DNA of 64,000 nt from UBA1127 sp034422455 (GTDB lineage Bacteria; Chloroflexota; Dehalococcoidia; Lucifugimonadales; UBA1127): assembly GCA_034422455.1 (NCBI GenBank), contig DAOUJQ010000023.1, forward strand, positions 124,001 to 188,000. The letters run 5' to 3'. The translations under genes were made by a program, and so were the position numbers. Each line of letters begins with the position of its first letter. The first letter of the stretch is position 1. The notes beneath the pieces are model-generated. The model did no database searches. It worked only from the letters and a program-made list of their open reading frames with translations, and was not told the origin of the DNA. This document shows, piece after piece, positions 49,720 through 57,219 of this stretch.

Positions 49720-50361
49720 ATGACCTCCAGCGAAAACAGAGACGGCCTGCCGGCGGCGCCCCCCGTCGTCCGACTCGTGGATGAGTTGCACAAGCTGCCG
49801 GGCATCGGCCTCAAGAACGCGCAGCGGCTCACGTACCACCTCGTGCGCATGCCGGCGCGCGAGGCGAAGTCCCTCGCCGAGGCGATCCTCGCGGTCAAGG
49901 ACCTCGTCAGCCTCTGCGTCCACTGCCAGAACATCACGGACCAGAACCCCTGCCCGCTCTGCTCCAACGTGAACCGCGACCACGGCACCATCTGCGTGGT
50001 GGAGGAGCCGCTGGACGTCCTCGCGGTCGAGCGCTCCAATGCGTATCGCGGCCTCTACCACGTCCTGCACGGCGCCATCTCCCCCATGAACGGCATCGGC
50101 CCGGACGAGCTAAAGATGGCGGAGCTCATCGACCGGCTCAAGGCCAGCGTCAACGGCGACACCCCAGTCCGGGAGGTCATCCTGGCCACCAACTCCAACA
50201 TGGCGGGCGAGGCCACGTCCATGTACCTCTACCGCCTGCTGGAGCCCCTCGGCGTCCGCATCACCCGGCTGGCGCGGGGACTGCCCACCGGCGCCGAGCT
50301 GGAGTATGCTGACGAGACCACCATCAGCCGCGCCTTCGAGGGCCGTCAGGACTTCTTCTAG
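49720..50361 (+). CDS. recR: Recombination protein RecR
   Basis: 213 residues. It works with RecO and RecF to load RecA at gaps. The helix-hairpin-helix LHKLPGIGLKNAQRLTYHLV, the four-Cys zinc finger (CVHCQNITDQNPCPLC), and the TOPRIM domain (ICVVEEPLDVLAVERSNAYRGLYHVLHG) are complete, ending GLPTGAELEYADE. recO lies 0.8 kb downstream and recF at 61-62 kb, so all three RecFOR components are in the window. Confidence 0.95.
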   Translation: MTSSENRDGLPAAPPVVRLVDELHKLPGIGLKNAQRLTYHLVRMPAREAKSLAEAILAVKDLVSLCVHCQNITDQNPCPLCSNVNRDHGTICVVEEPLDVLAVERSNAYRGLYHVLHGAISPMNGIGPDELKMAELIDRLKASVNGDTPVREVILATNSNMAGEATSMYLYRLLEPLGVRITRLARGLPTGAELEYADETTISRAFEGRQDFF

Positions 50362-50384
50362 TGGCGATCGGAGCGGGGGAGCAC

Positions 50385-51161
50385 ATGCGGTTTGACGACA
50401 AGGTAGCCATCATCACCGGCGCGGGCGGCGGCATCGGCGCCGCGACCGCGAAGGTCATGGTCGGCGAAGGCGCGAAGCTCGCCGCCGTCGACATCGACGG
50501 CGCCCTCCTCGAGCGGCTCATCGGCGACCTCTCCGGCCTGCCCGGTGAGGTCGTGCCATACGTCGGCGACGCCATGGACCCCGACCAGGTCGCCGCGACG
50601 GTCGAGGACGTTGTCAGCCGGTGGGGCCGCGTCGACATCCTCGTGAACTGCCTGGGCGGCACCGCCGGCGCGCCCAACTCCCGCGCCCGCATCGAGGACG
50701 TGAAGGTTGAAGAGTGGCAGAGGGTGTTGGACTTCAATCTGCGCGGCGTCTTCCTCTACTGCCAGGCCGTACTGCCGCACATGAAACGGCAGCAGTCGGG
50801 CAAGATCGTCAACATCTCCTCCCAGGTGAGGTACGGCAAGTCGGAGATCGTGGCGTCCTACGTCGCGTCCAAGGCCGGCATCGTGGGCCTCACCAACCGC
50901 ATCGCCCACGAGACGGGCTTCTACGGCGTCAACGCCAACACCGTCGCGCCGGGGCTGACGCTCACGCCGCGCGTGGCCGCCGTCCGCTGGGACACGCTCA
51001 CGCAGGAGGAGCGCGCCGCGTACTCGGAGCGCATCCCGCTGCGCCGCGTCGCTACGCCGGAGGACCAGGCCAAGGCCATCGCCTTCCTGGCGTCCAGCGA
51101 CGCCGACTACATCACGGCGCAGGTGCTGGAGGTCGGCGGCGGCGAGTTCTCCACCCTCTAG
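50385..51161 (+). CDS. Short-chain dehydrogenase/reductase
   Basis: 258 residues, classical SDR fold. The cofactor loop TGAGGGIG and VDILVNCLGG are present, and the catalytic Ser (VNISSQ) and YVASK supply Ser-Tyr-Lys. The Asp after the second beta strand (AVDIDG) indicates NAD(H) preference. The end ITAQVLEVGGG is usual. GGGGGAG precedes the ATG at 50385. It sits between recR and recO, so its place in the operon says nothing about its substrate. Confidence 0.87.
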   Translation: MRFDDKVAIITGAGGGIGAATAKVMVGEGAKLAAVDIDGALLERLIGDLSGLPGEVVPYVGDAMDPDQVAATVEDVVSRWGRVDILVNCLGGTAGAPNSRARIEDVKVEEWQRVLDFNLRGVFLYCQAVLPHMKRQQSGKIVNISSQVRYGKSEIVASYVASKAGIVGLTNRIAHETGFYGVNANTVAPGLTLTPRVAAVRWDTLTQEERAAYSERIPLRRVATPEDQAKAIAFLASSDADYITAQVLEVGGGEFSTL

Positions 51162-51176
51162 CGCTCCGATGCCGCC

Positions 51177-51989
51177 GTGACCTCCGTATACGACAAGCCC
51201 CGCAACTTCAAGACCGAGGGCGTCGTCCTGCGGCAGTCGTCCTCCGGCGAGGCCGACCGGCTCCTCACCGTCTACACGCGCGACTTCGGGACGCTGCGCG
51301 TGGTGGGCAGGGGCTTGCGCCGCCCGACGAGCCGCCTTGCGGGACATCTCGAGCCGCTGGTGCATGTCGCGCTGCAGCTCGCGCGCGGCCGCGGCCTCGA
51401 TGTCGTGACCGGCGCCGACACGGTGCACGGCCACGCCGCCTTGCGCGGCTCCTTGGAGGGCATCGCCCGCGGCCTCGTCTGCGCCGAGCTCGTGGAGGCG
51501 TTCGCGCCGGAGGAGCAGGCCAACCCGGAGCTCTTCCAGGCGCTCGCCGAGGCCCTCGCCATGCTCGATGCGGGTGAGGGCGACCGGCTCCTCTGGCACT
51601 TCGCCTTCCAGGTTCTGCGGCTCACGGGCTACATGCCGGAGCTGCAGCAGTGCGTCATGTGCGGGGTGGAAGTGGAACCGGACCGGCACCTCTTCACCCC
51701 CGGCCTGGGCGGCGTGGTCTGCCTTGCCTGCGCCCGCGGCGGCGAGCCGGGCGGCCCCCACGAGCGCGCGGGCGCGCCCCTGCTGCCTCTCTCGGTGAAC
51801 ACGCTGAAGGTGCTGCGCTACTTCCGCGACCACCCCTACCGCGACGTCCTTGGCCTGCGCCTCGACGCCGACCTCACACTGGAGTTGCAGCGCGTCGAGG
51901 GCGGCTACATCCGCTACCTGCTGGAGCGCGAGGTCCGCAGCGCGGAGTTCCTCGAACGACTTGGCCGCCTGCTGCCGGCCCGCCGCTAG
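51177..51989 (+). CDS. recO: DNA repair protein RecO
   Basis: 270 residues. The N-terminal OB fold starts KTEGVVLRQSSSGEADRLLTVYTRDFGTLRVVGRGLRRPTSRLAGHLEPL. A helical domain and a four-Cys zinc site (CVMCGVEVEPD...CLACARGG) follow. It anneals single strands and loads RecA with RecR. The start is GTG at 51177; the ribosome binding site is weak, consistent with coupling to the gene before it. Confidence 0.92.
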   Translation: MTSVYDKPRNFKTEGVVLRQSSSGEADRLLTVYTRDFGTLRVVGRGLRRPTSRLAGHLEPLVHVALQLARGRGLDVVTGADTVHGHAALRGSLEGIARGLVCAELVEAFAPEEQANPELFQALAEALAMLDAGEGDRLLWHFAFQVLRLTGYMPELQQCVMCGVEVEPDRHLFTPGLGGVVCLACARGGEPGGPHERAGAPLLPLSVNTLKVLRYFRDHPYRDVLGLRLDADLTLELQRVEGGYIRYLLEREVRSAEFLERLGRLLPARR

Positions 51990-52039
51990 CTCCCGTCCCG
52001 TTGTACAATACCCCGCGCCAACCCCATCGGAGGCGGCCC

Positions 52040-53200
52040 ATGGACTTCCACGCTCCGGAGCACTGGGAATCGCTGCGCGCCGGCGTCCGCGCCCTGTGCG
52101 ACCGCTACGGCGACGAGTACTGGCGCCGGCTCGACCGTGAGCGCGCCTTCCCCGAGGAGCTCGTGCGCGACCTGAGCCGCGAGGGCTGGCTCTCCACCAT
52201 GATCCCCGCGGAGTACGGCGGCGGGGGCATGGGCCTAGCTGAGGCCGGCATCGTCCTGGAGGAGGTGAACCGCAGCGGGGGCAATGCCGGGACGGCCCAC
52301 GCGCAGGTGTACATGATGGGCGTCCTGCTGCGACACGCGGGCGAGCACCTCAAGTGCGCCTACCTCCCGCGGGTTGCGTCCGGCGACCTCCGCCTGCAGG
52401 CCTTCGCGATCACGGAGCCGGAGGCGGGCTCGGAGACGACGCGCATCAGTACGACCGCCGTCCGCCACGGCGACACCTACGTCATCAACGGCGAAAAGAC
52501 CTTCATCTCCCGTGTCCTGCAGTCGGACCTCATGCTGGTCCTCGCCCGCACGACGCCCTACGAGGAGTTGCAGGACCGCACCCGCGGCCTCTCGCTCTTC
52601 CTCGTGGACCTGCGCGAGGCGGGCGACGCCGTCGACGTGCGGCCGCTGCGGGTGATGATGAACAACCACACCAACGCCGTCACCTTTCACGGCCTGGAGG
52701 TGCCCGCCGACCACATGGTCGGCGACGAGGGCAACGGCTTCCGTTGCGTTATCGACTCCTGGAACGCCGAGCGTATCCTCATCGCCGCCGAGTGCATCGG
52801 CGACGGCCGCTGGTTCATCGACCGGGCGGCGGCCCGCGCGAAGGACCGCGTGGTGTTCGACCGGCCCATCGGCGCGAACCAGGGTGTGCAACTCCCCATC
52901 GCGCAGGCCTACGCGCACGTCGAGGCCGCCGACCTCGTGCGGCACAAGGCCGCCGCCAGGTTCGACGCCGGCGAGCCCTGCGGCCCGGAGGCCAACATGG
53001 CCAAGCTGCTGGCGTCCCAGGCGTCGTGGGAGGCGGCCAACGTCTGCCTCGACACCCACGGCGGCTACGGCTTCCTGGACGAGTACGACGTGGAGCGCAA
53101 GTTCCGGGAGACGCGGCTGTACACCGTCGCGCCCGTCAACAACAACCTGGTGCTGGCGTACTTGGGCCAGCGAGTGCTGGGGCTGCCGCGGTCGTACTAG
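52040..53200 (+). CDS. Acyl-CoA dehydrogenase
   Basis: 386 residues. FAD-dependent desaturation of an acyl-CoA is the expected reaction. PAEYGGGGMGLAEAGIVLEEVNRSGG, FAITEPEAGSETTRISTTAVRHGDTYVINGEKTFIS and THGGYGFLDEYDVERKFRETRLYTVAPVNNNLVLAYLGQR are family blocks. The usual catalytic Glu near the end (as in YEGT) is replaced by the TVAPVNN context, so the base may lie elsewhere or the substrate may differ. CGGAGG precedes the ATG at 52040, and TACAAT at 52004-52009 may be its -10 box. Confidence 0.88.
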   Translation: MDFHAPEHWESLRAGVRALCDRYGDEYWRRLDRERAFPEELVRDLSREGWLSTMIPAEYGGGGMGLAEAGIVLEEVNRSGGNAGTAHAQVYMMGVLLRHAGEHLKCAYLPRVASGDLRLQAFAITEPEAGSETTRISTTAVRHGDTYVINGEKTFISRVLQSDLMLVLARTTPYEELQDRTRGLSLFLVDLREAGDAVDVRPLRVMMNNHTNAVTFHGLEVPADHMVGDEGNGFRCVIDSWNAERILIAAECIGDGRWFIDRAAARAKDRVVFDRPIGANQGVQLPIAQAYAHVEAADLVRHKAAARFDAGEPCGPEANMAKLLASQASWEAANVCLDTHGGYGFLDEYDVERKFRETRLYTVAPVNNNLVLAYLGQRVLGLPRSY

Positions 53201-53294
53201 GGGAGGCGCCCCCGGCATCGCGAAAGCGTGTAGAATAGCGCGGCAGGTGGGCAGGTGACTGCGCCCACAAGTTGCTTCGGAAGGAGAAACGGCC

Positions 53295-53501
53295 TTGGAA
53301 GCGAACGCTCAGTCCCCATTCGAGTACAAGGGCCCCCCGGTCCTGCGCGTGTCCGTCCGGCGAAAGGACGGCCTGGTGTTCGAGGCCGTCAATGAGGGTG
53401 GGACCGGCGAGTCACTGATGAACCTGTATCCATGGGAAGCCTTCGAGTCCGGGCTGGTGTCGTCGGAGTATGGCGACTACTGGCTCGTGCTGGAGCGGTA
53501 A
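53295..53501 (+). CDS. Small protein of unknown function
   Basis: 68 residues, not recognised. It is soluble and mixed alpha/beta by composition (PPVLRVSVRRKDGLVFEAVN, then GDYWLVLER at the end). The start is TTG at 53295 with AAGGAG eight bases upstream, and TAGAAT at about 53230 could be its -10 box. A large imperfect hairpin follows it. The good ribosome binding site is the main reason to accept it. Confidence 0.55.
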   Translation: MEANAQSPFEYKGPPVLRVSVRRKDGLVFEAVNEGGTGESLMNLYPWEAFESGLVSSEYGDYWLVLER

Positions 53502-53526
53502 GCCCCCGTCTCGCTCCGTCCTCCCC

Positions 53527-53559
53527 TTGTCGCCCCTGCGCAGGCAGGGGCCCCGACAA
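53527..53559 (+). terminator. Interrupted GC-rich hairpin after the small gene
   Basis: TTGTCG-CCCCTGC pairs with GCAGGGG-CGACAA around a 4-base loop, with a 3-base bulge (CCC) on the right arm. No T-run follows, so it may be a weak terminator or processing signal. Confidence 0.4.
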
Positions 53560-53571
53560 ACGTGACCCCGC

Positions 53572-53608
53572 CCGTTCACCCTGAGCCCGTCGAAGGGTCG
53601 CCGAACGG
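53572..53608. repeat. Dispersed palindrome, copy 2 (CCGTTC...GAACGG family)
   Basis: CCGTTC (53572-53577) and GAACGG (53603-53608) enclose ACCCTGAGCCCGTCGAAGGGT. The inner sequence matches copy 1 at 44490-44539 closely. Confidence 0.65.
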
Positions 53609-53630
53609 ACGAGGGAGCGTGTCATCGCAC

Positions 53631-53739
53631 CCTGCCACGCCCCCCTTTCGTCGGACCCTTCCCTCTGCCTACGCTATCCCCATGATGAGCGCTGCACCTG
53701 GGATCACCCGCCACGTATGGATCGGCGTCTGGCGGCCCG
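53631..53739 (+). repeat. Leader and short ORF part of interspersed element, copy B
   Basis: It begins CCCTGCCACG, and an ATG follows 51 bases later (53682), one base less than in copies A and C. CTATCC precedes the ATG as in copy A. The short frame (MMSAAPGITRHVWIGVW...) ends within the 114-bp module. The part between ATG and module is about 60 bp shorter than in A. Confidence 0.5.
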
Positions 53740-53853
53740 GAATTGTTTCCTCCATGTGCATTTTTTGGTTTCGGAGATGAAATGGCACGTTTCAGCTACG
53801 AAACGATAAAGCACGTCAATTCAGCCCAGCTACGGCATCCCACGAAACAATTC
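53740..53853. repeat. 114-bp palindromic element with 10-bp inverted ends, copy B
   Basis: It starts GAATTGTTTC (53740-53749) and ends GAAACAATTC (53844-53853), identical to copy A in both ends and in total length. Shared internal words include GTCAATT and CAGCTACG near the right end. Inner dyads differ in detail (GTTTCG/CGAAAC here), as expected for copies that keep structure while sequence drifts. Confidence 0.75.
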
Positions 53854-53867
53854 ACGCGTTGCGCCCC

Positions 53868-55463
53868 CTACCGCTCCAGCGCCGTCAGGAACTGCACGAT
53901 GACGAAGGCCTCCACGCCCGCCAGCAGCACCAGCGCGAGCACGTACGGAATGACGATACGGAAGATGGCGCGGACCTCGTCACCGAGGCCGGCGACCGTC
54001 GCGCCCACGACGACCTTGGCGGGGGCCATGGAGCTGCCCACGGACCCGCCGATCGACTGGATGCTCGCGATGGTCACGGGGCCGATGCCCAGCGCCCTCG
54101 CCGTCTCCACCTGCAGCAGCCCGAACATGACGTTCGAGTTGGTGTTGCTGCCGCTCATGAAGGAGCCCAGCAGGCCGATGAAGGGCGAGGCCAGCGGGAA
54201 GAACGGCCCGGACACCTTCGCTATCCCCTGCGCCAGCAGCACCGTCATCCCCGTGTCCGCCATGACCACGGCCATCGCCACCATGGCGAGCACGGCCAGC
54301 GTGGTGCCGGAGCACTGGTCGTAGGTGAACCGCAGCGCGCCGGGGACCAGGTCGCGCCGCCACCGCCGCGTCGCGGCGTAGACGGCCGCGCTCAGCGCCG
54401 TCGCGATGAGGATGAGGGGCGCGGGGTGCGCCAGCAGCCCGATGGAGGCGTAGTCGGCGGCGCGCGCGACCACAAAGCCCTCGCCCGTCGTGAAGCCGGG
54501 GTAGTCAAAGGCCAGCCGCAGGCCGCTGACGGCCTCCTTCACCGGCCCCACCTGCGCGATGAAGCTCAGGGCGATCAGCAGGAAGTAGGGCATGAAGGCG
54601 AGCATGGGCGGCATGCCCCCGCCGTTTGGCTCGGCAACCGTCGCCGCGCCGCTCCCCGTCGACCGCGCGCCCACGAGCAGCGGCGTGCGGCACAGCACGA
54701 CGAGCGCCGCCGTGCCCAGCATGCCCGCGCCCAGCGACGCTACCGACGGCGCGCCCGCCAGCGCGAGCCCGTACATCGCGCCGGACATGACCCCGCCGGC
54801 GACGAGCACGACGGGCAGGCTCCGCCACACCGCCCGCGTGCCGCCCTGGATGTGCGCGACGAGCATCCCGCTGGCGACGGTGACCGGCAGAAAGAGCAGC
54901 GCCATGTGCGGGGCGATGACTGTCTCCTCGATGCCGGTGACGAGCTGGATGGTGTAGTAGGAGGAGCCGAGGGAACCGAAGGTGACGGCCCACCCGTGCC
55001 CGACGAGGGTCATCGCGGCGGCGCGGACCGGCGGGACGCCCAGCATGATCAGCAGCGGCGCGGCGACGGCCACCGGCACGCCGAACCCGGACACGCCCTG
55101 CACTGTGCTGGAGAACCCCCACGCGATGATGAGCGACTGGGCGAGCTGGTCGCCGGACAGCGCCGCCATGTGTCGCCCAACGGCGTCGACGGCGCCGAGC
55201 CGGTCGAGGATGTTGTAGAGGAAGACGGCGGCCCAGACGATGGTGAAGACGAAGGCGGCGAGGTTGACGCCCTTGGCCGCCGCGATGCCCACGTGACCCC
55301 ACTCGGCGCCGAAGGCCAGCGACGCGAGCGCGGCGGCCAGCGCGAAGGCGGCGCCCCCCGCCTGCTCGGCGGGCCGGTTCAGCCAGAGCATCGCCCCCGC
55401 AAGCACCACAAGCGGCGACGCGGCCAGCAGCCAGTTGAGGACCGTGAGTTCAGGGCCGGTCAT
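53868..55463 (-). CDS. L-lactate/glycolate permease (LctP family)
   Basis: 531 residues with 12 or more transmembrane segments. The LctP signatures are clear: IVWAAVFLYNILDRLGAVDAV, WGFSSTVQGVSGFGVPVAVAAPLLIMLG, LVGHGWAVTFGSLGSSYYT and FMSGSNTNSNVMFG. The family imports lactate or glycolate with protons. With glcDEF at 33-37 kb it would supply the substrate of glycolate or lactate oxidation, although the genes are not adjacent. The ribosome binding site before the ATG at 55463 is weak. The Nudix gene precedes it by six bases. Confidence 0.9.
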   Translation of the reverse strand: MTGPELTVLNWLLAASPLVVLAGAMLWLNRPAEQAGGAAFALAAALASLAFGAEWGHVGIAAAKGVNLAAFVFTIVWAAVFLYNILDRLGAVDAVGRHMAALSGDQLAQSLIIAWGFSSTVQGVSGFGVPVAVAAPLLIMLGVPPVRAAAMTLVGHGWAVTFGSLGSSYYTIQLVTGIEETVIAPHMALLFLPVTVASGMLVAHIQGGTRAVWRSLPVVLVAGGVMSGAMYGLALAGAPSVASLGAGMLGTAALVVLCRTPLLVGARSTGSGAATVAEPNGGGMPPMLAFMPYFLLIALSFIAQVGPVKEAVSGLRLAFDYPGFTTGEGFVVARAADYASIGLLAHPAPLILIATALSAAVYAATRRWRRDLVPGALRFTYDQCSGTTLAVLAMVAMAVVMADTGMTVLLAQGIAKVSGPFFPLASPFIGLLGSFMSGSNTNSNVMFGLLQVETARALGIGPVTIASIQSIGGSVGSSMAPAKVVVGATVAGLGDEVRAIFRIVIPYVLALVLLAGVEAFVIVQFLTALER

Positions 55464-55469
55464 GGGGTG

Positions 55470-55958
55470 TTAATGAAGTCCGCCAGAATGGACGATGTAC
55501 TCCGTGGCCGGGGGAATCGCCCTGACACGCTGCCTCAGGAACACGGGTACGAGCTTGGCTTGTTCCACCCCTTCCATCGGTACCCACTCAAAGACCGTAC
55601 CCGGCTCGGTCCCTTCAAAGGGACCGTCCCAGTCAAGGACTGTCGAGCCTGGGGCGAACTTGATCAGGAAGTAGAGGGCAGCCTCCTGGTAGCGCATGCC
55701 GTCGAGCTCGAACAGGTTGTCGGTGACGAGAACGAGGCGTCCGATGGTGGCCTCCTCGCCAAACTCCTCGCGGACCTCCCTCGCCAGCGCCTCGGCGGCG
55801 TTCTCGCCATAGTTGATGCGGCCACCGGGCACGAAGCAGAAGCCGCGCTTGACGTCGTGCTCGACCAGCAGGCGCTCGCGGTGCACGGCGATGCCGCCGG
55901 CGCGGTACATGAACGTGAGGCCGTCGTGTGAGGACATAATCATGTCGGAAGGTGTCAT
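55470..55958 (-). CDS. Nudix hydrolase
   Basis: 162 residues. The Nudix box GGRINYGENAAEALAREVREEFGEE is exact (GX5EX7REUXEEXGU), so it should hydrolyse a nucleoside diphosphate linked to another group. FEWVPMEGVEQAKLVPVFLRQ near the C-terminus is ordinary for the fold. Three in-frame ATGs are close together (55958, 55943, 55937). The first is listed; TATAAC a few bases before it may be a -10 box of a leaderless message. It lies six bases upstream of the permease gene, same strand. Confidence 0.85.
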   Translation of the reverse strand: MTPSDMIMSSHDGLTFMYRAGGIAVHRERLLVEHDVKRGFCFVPGGRINYGENAAEALAREVREEFGEEATIGRLVLVTDNLFELDGMRYQEAALYFLIKFAPGSTVLDWDGPFEGTEPGTVFEWVPMEGVEQAKLVPVFLRQRVRAIPPATEYIVHSGGLH

Positions 55959-56046
55959 TGTTATACGCCTGCGTTCCATTGGCAAAAGACGTTCCCGCTT
56001 GCCTGCGCGACAGTATCCGGGCTTCGGCGTCGCGGCGCTTGACCAA

Positions 56047-56080
56047 CCGTTCGTCCTGAGGGAAATCGAAAGGCGAACGG
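56047..56080. repeat. Dispersed palindrome, copy 3
   Basis: CCGTTCG (56047-56053) and CGAACGG (56074-56080) form perfect 7-bp arms around TCCTGAGGGAAATCGAAAGG, a diverged form of the inner sequence of copies 1 and 2. It lies just past the stop of the gene at 56086. Confidence 0.6.
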
Positions 56081-56085
56081 CCGCC

Positions 56086-57054
56086 TTACATCGCCAGCTC
56101 CACGCCGCGCCCCTGCTCAATCGCCTTGCGGTAGACGACGGACGCCGCGGCCAGGTCCTCGGTGCCGACGCCGAGGGCGTTGAACTGCGTGATGGCCTCC
56201 GCCGACGTCCGTCCGGATGCCTTGCCCACCACGATGTCCGCCAGCTCGGTGACGTTGGACCAGTCGAACGCGCCCTCGGCCTCCGCGTAGAGGAGCTCGC
56301 CGCTGTCGTTCTTCGACTGCTCCAGGAGTTCGACGACGATGAGGTCGGAGCGGCGGACTGCCTCGACATCGAGCTCGCGGCGGTTCGTGCCCGTCGCGCC
56401 GATGGCGTTGACGTGCATGCCCGGGACCAGCCACTCGCCGGACATGACGGGCTCGTTGGCGCCGGTGATGGTGACGAGGATGTCCACGTCCCGGGCGGCC
56501 TCCTCGGCCGAGTCGACGGGGTCCACGTCCAACCCGTGCTTCTCGCGCATCTCGGCGCTGAACGCCTCCCGGTTCTCCGCCGAGCGGCTGAACGCCTTCA
56601 CGTGGCTGATGTTGCGGACGACGTTCATGGCGGCGATCTGCGCGCGGGCCTCCCAGCCCGTGCCGATGATGCCGAGGGTGGCGGCGTCCTCCCGCGCCAT
56701 GTACCGCGTCGCGAGACCGCTCACGGCACCGGTGCGTATCTGGCCCAGGTCCCGCGCGTCCACGATGGCGTCGAGCCCGCCGGTCTCGAGGCTGTAGAGG
56801 AGCACGAGGTAGCACGTCCGGTTCGGGGCGTTGGGCCGCCGGTCGCTGCCGTAGGTCTTCATGCCGTAGACGCCGAATCCCTCCGCGATGCCCTGCACGG
56901 TCCTGTGAAACCCCTTGGGCAGCGGCAGGTGCTGCCGGGGCAGGTTGACGGCCTTCCCGTCGGCCTCGTCCCGGAAGACCTGCTCCATCAGGTCGACGCA
57001 CTCATCCATGGGCAGCAGGGTGCGGACGTCCTCGTTGCTCAGATAGATGGTCAC
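56086..57054 (-). CDS. Ornithine cyclodeaminase / mu-crystallin family protein
   Basis: 322 residues. The NAD(P) site is LGIIGTGWEARAQIAAMNVVRNI. QIRTGAVSGLATRYMAREDA is the diagnostic block before it, and HVNAIGATGTNRRELD follows. Members include ornithine cyclodeaminase, alanine dehydrogenase and imine reductases; nothing here selects among them. It is upstream of the Nudix gene on the same strand, separated by a dispersed palindrome. Confidence 0.88.
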   Translation of the reverse strand: MTIYLSNEDVRTLLPMDECVDLMEQVFRDEADGKAVNLPRQHLPLPKGFHRTVQGIAEGFGVYGMKTYGSDRRPNAPNRTCYLVLLYSLETGGLDAIVDARDLGQIRTGAVSGLATRYMAREDAATLGIIGTGWEARAQIAAMNVVRNISHVKAFSRSAENREAFSAEMREKHGLDVDPVDSAEEAARDVDILVTITGANEPVMSGEWLVPGMHVNAIGATGTNRRELDVEAVRRSDLIVVELLEQSKNDSGELLYAEAEGAFDWSNVTELADIVVGKASGRTSAEAITQFNALGVGTEDLAAASVVYRKAIEQGRGVELAM

Positions 57055-57219
57055 GGCGCGCTCCTTGGCTGCGTTGGTTGGCTGTTGGGCTGTGCCAGTA
57101 TATGGCGCGGCGCAGGTGCCCGCAAATGAAAACGGCGAGGTTTTGCCATGCTGGGTTGCCCCTTCTTCCTGGACGTGCCGCTAGTAGAGAAGCGGGAGTC
57201 CCCAAGCCGAGTCACGGGG

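Larger units (their letters stand above)
53502..53867. other. Gene-free region holding a hairpin, a dispersed palindrome and element copy B
   Basis: 366 bp between the 68-codon gene and the permease gene. From left to right it contains a terminator-like hairpin (53527-53559), the dispersed palindrome copy 2 (53572-53608) and interspersed element copy B (53631-53853). Confidence 0.65.
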
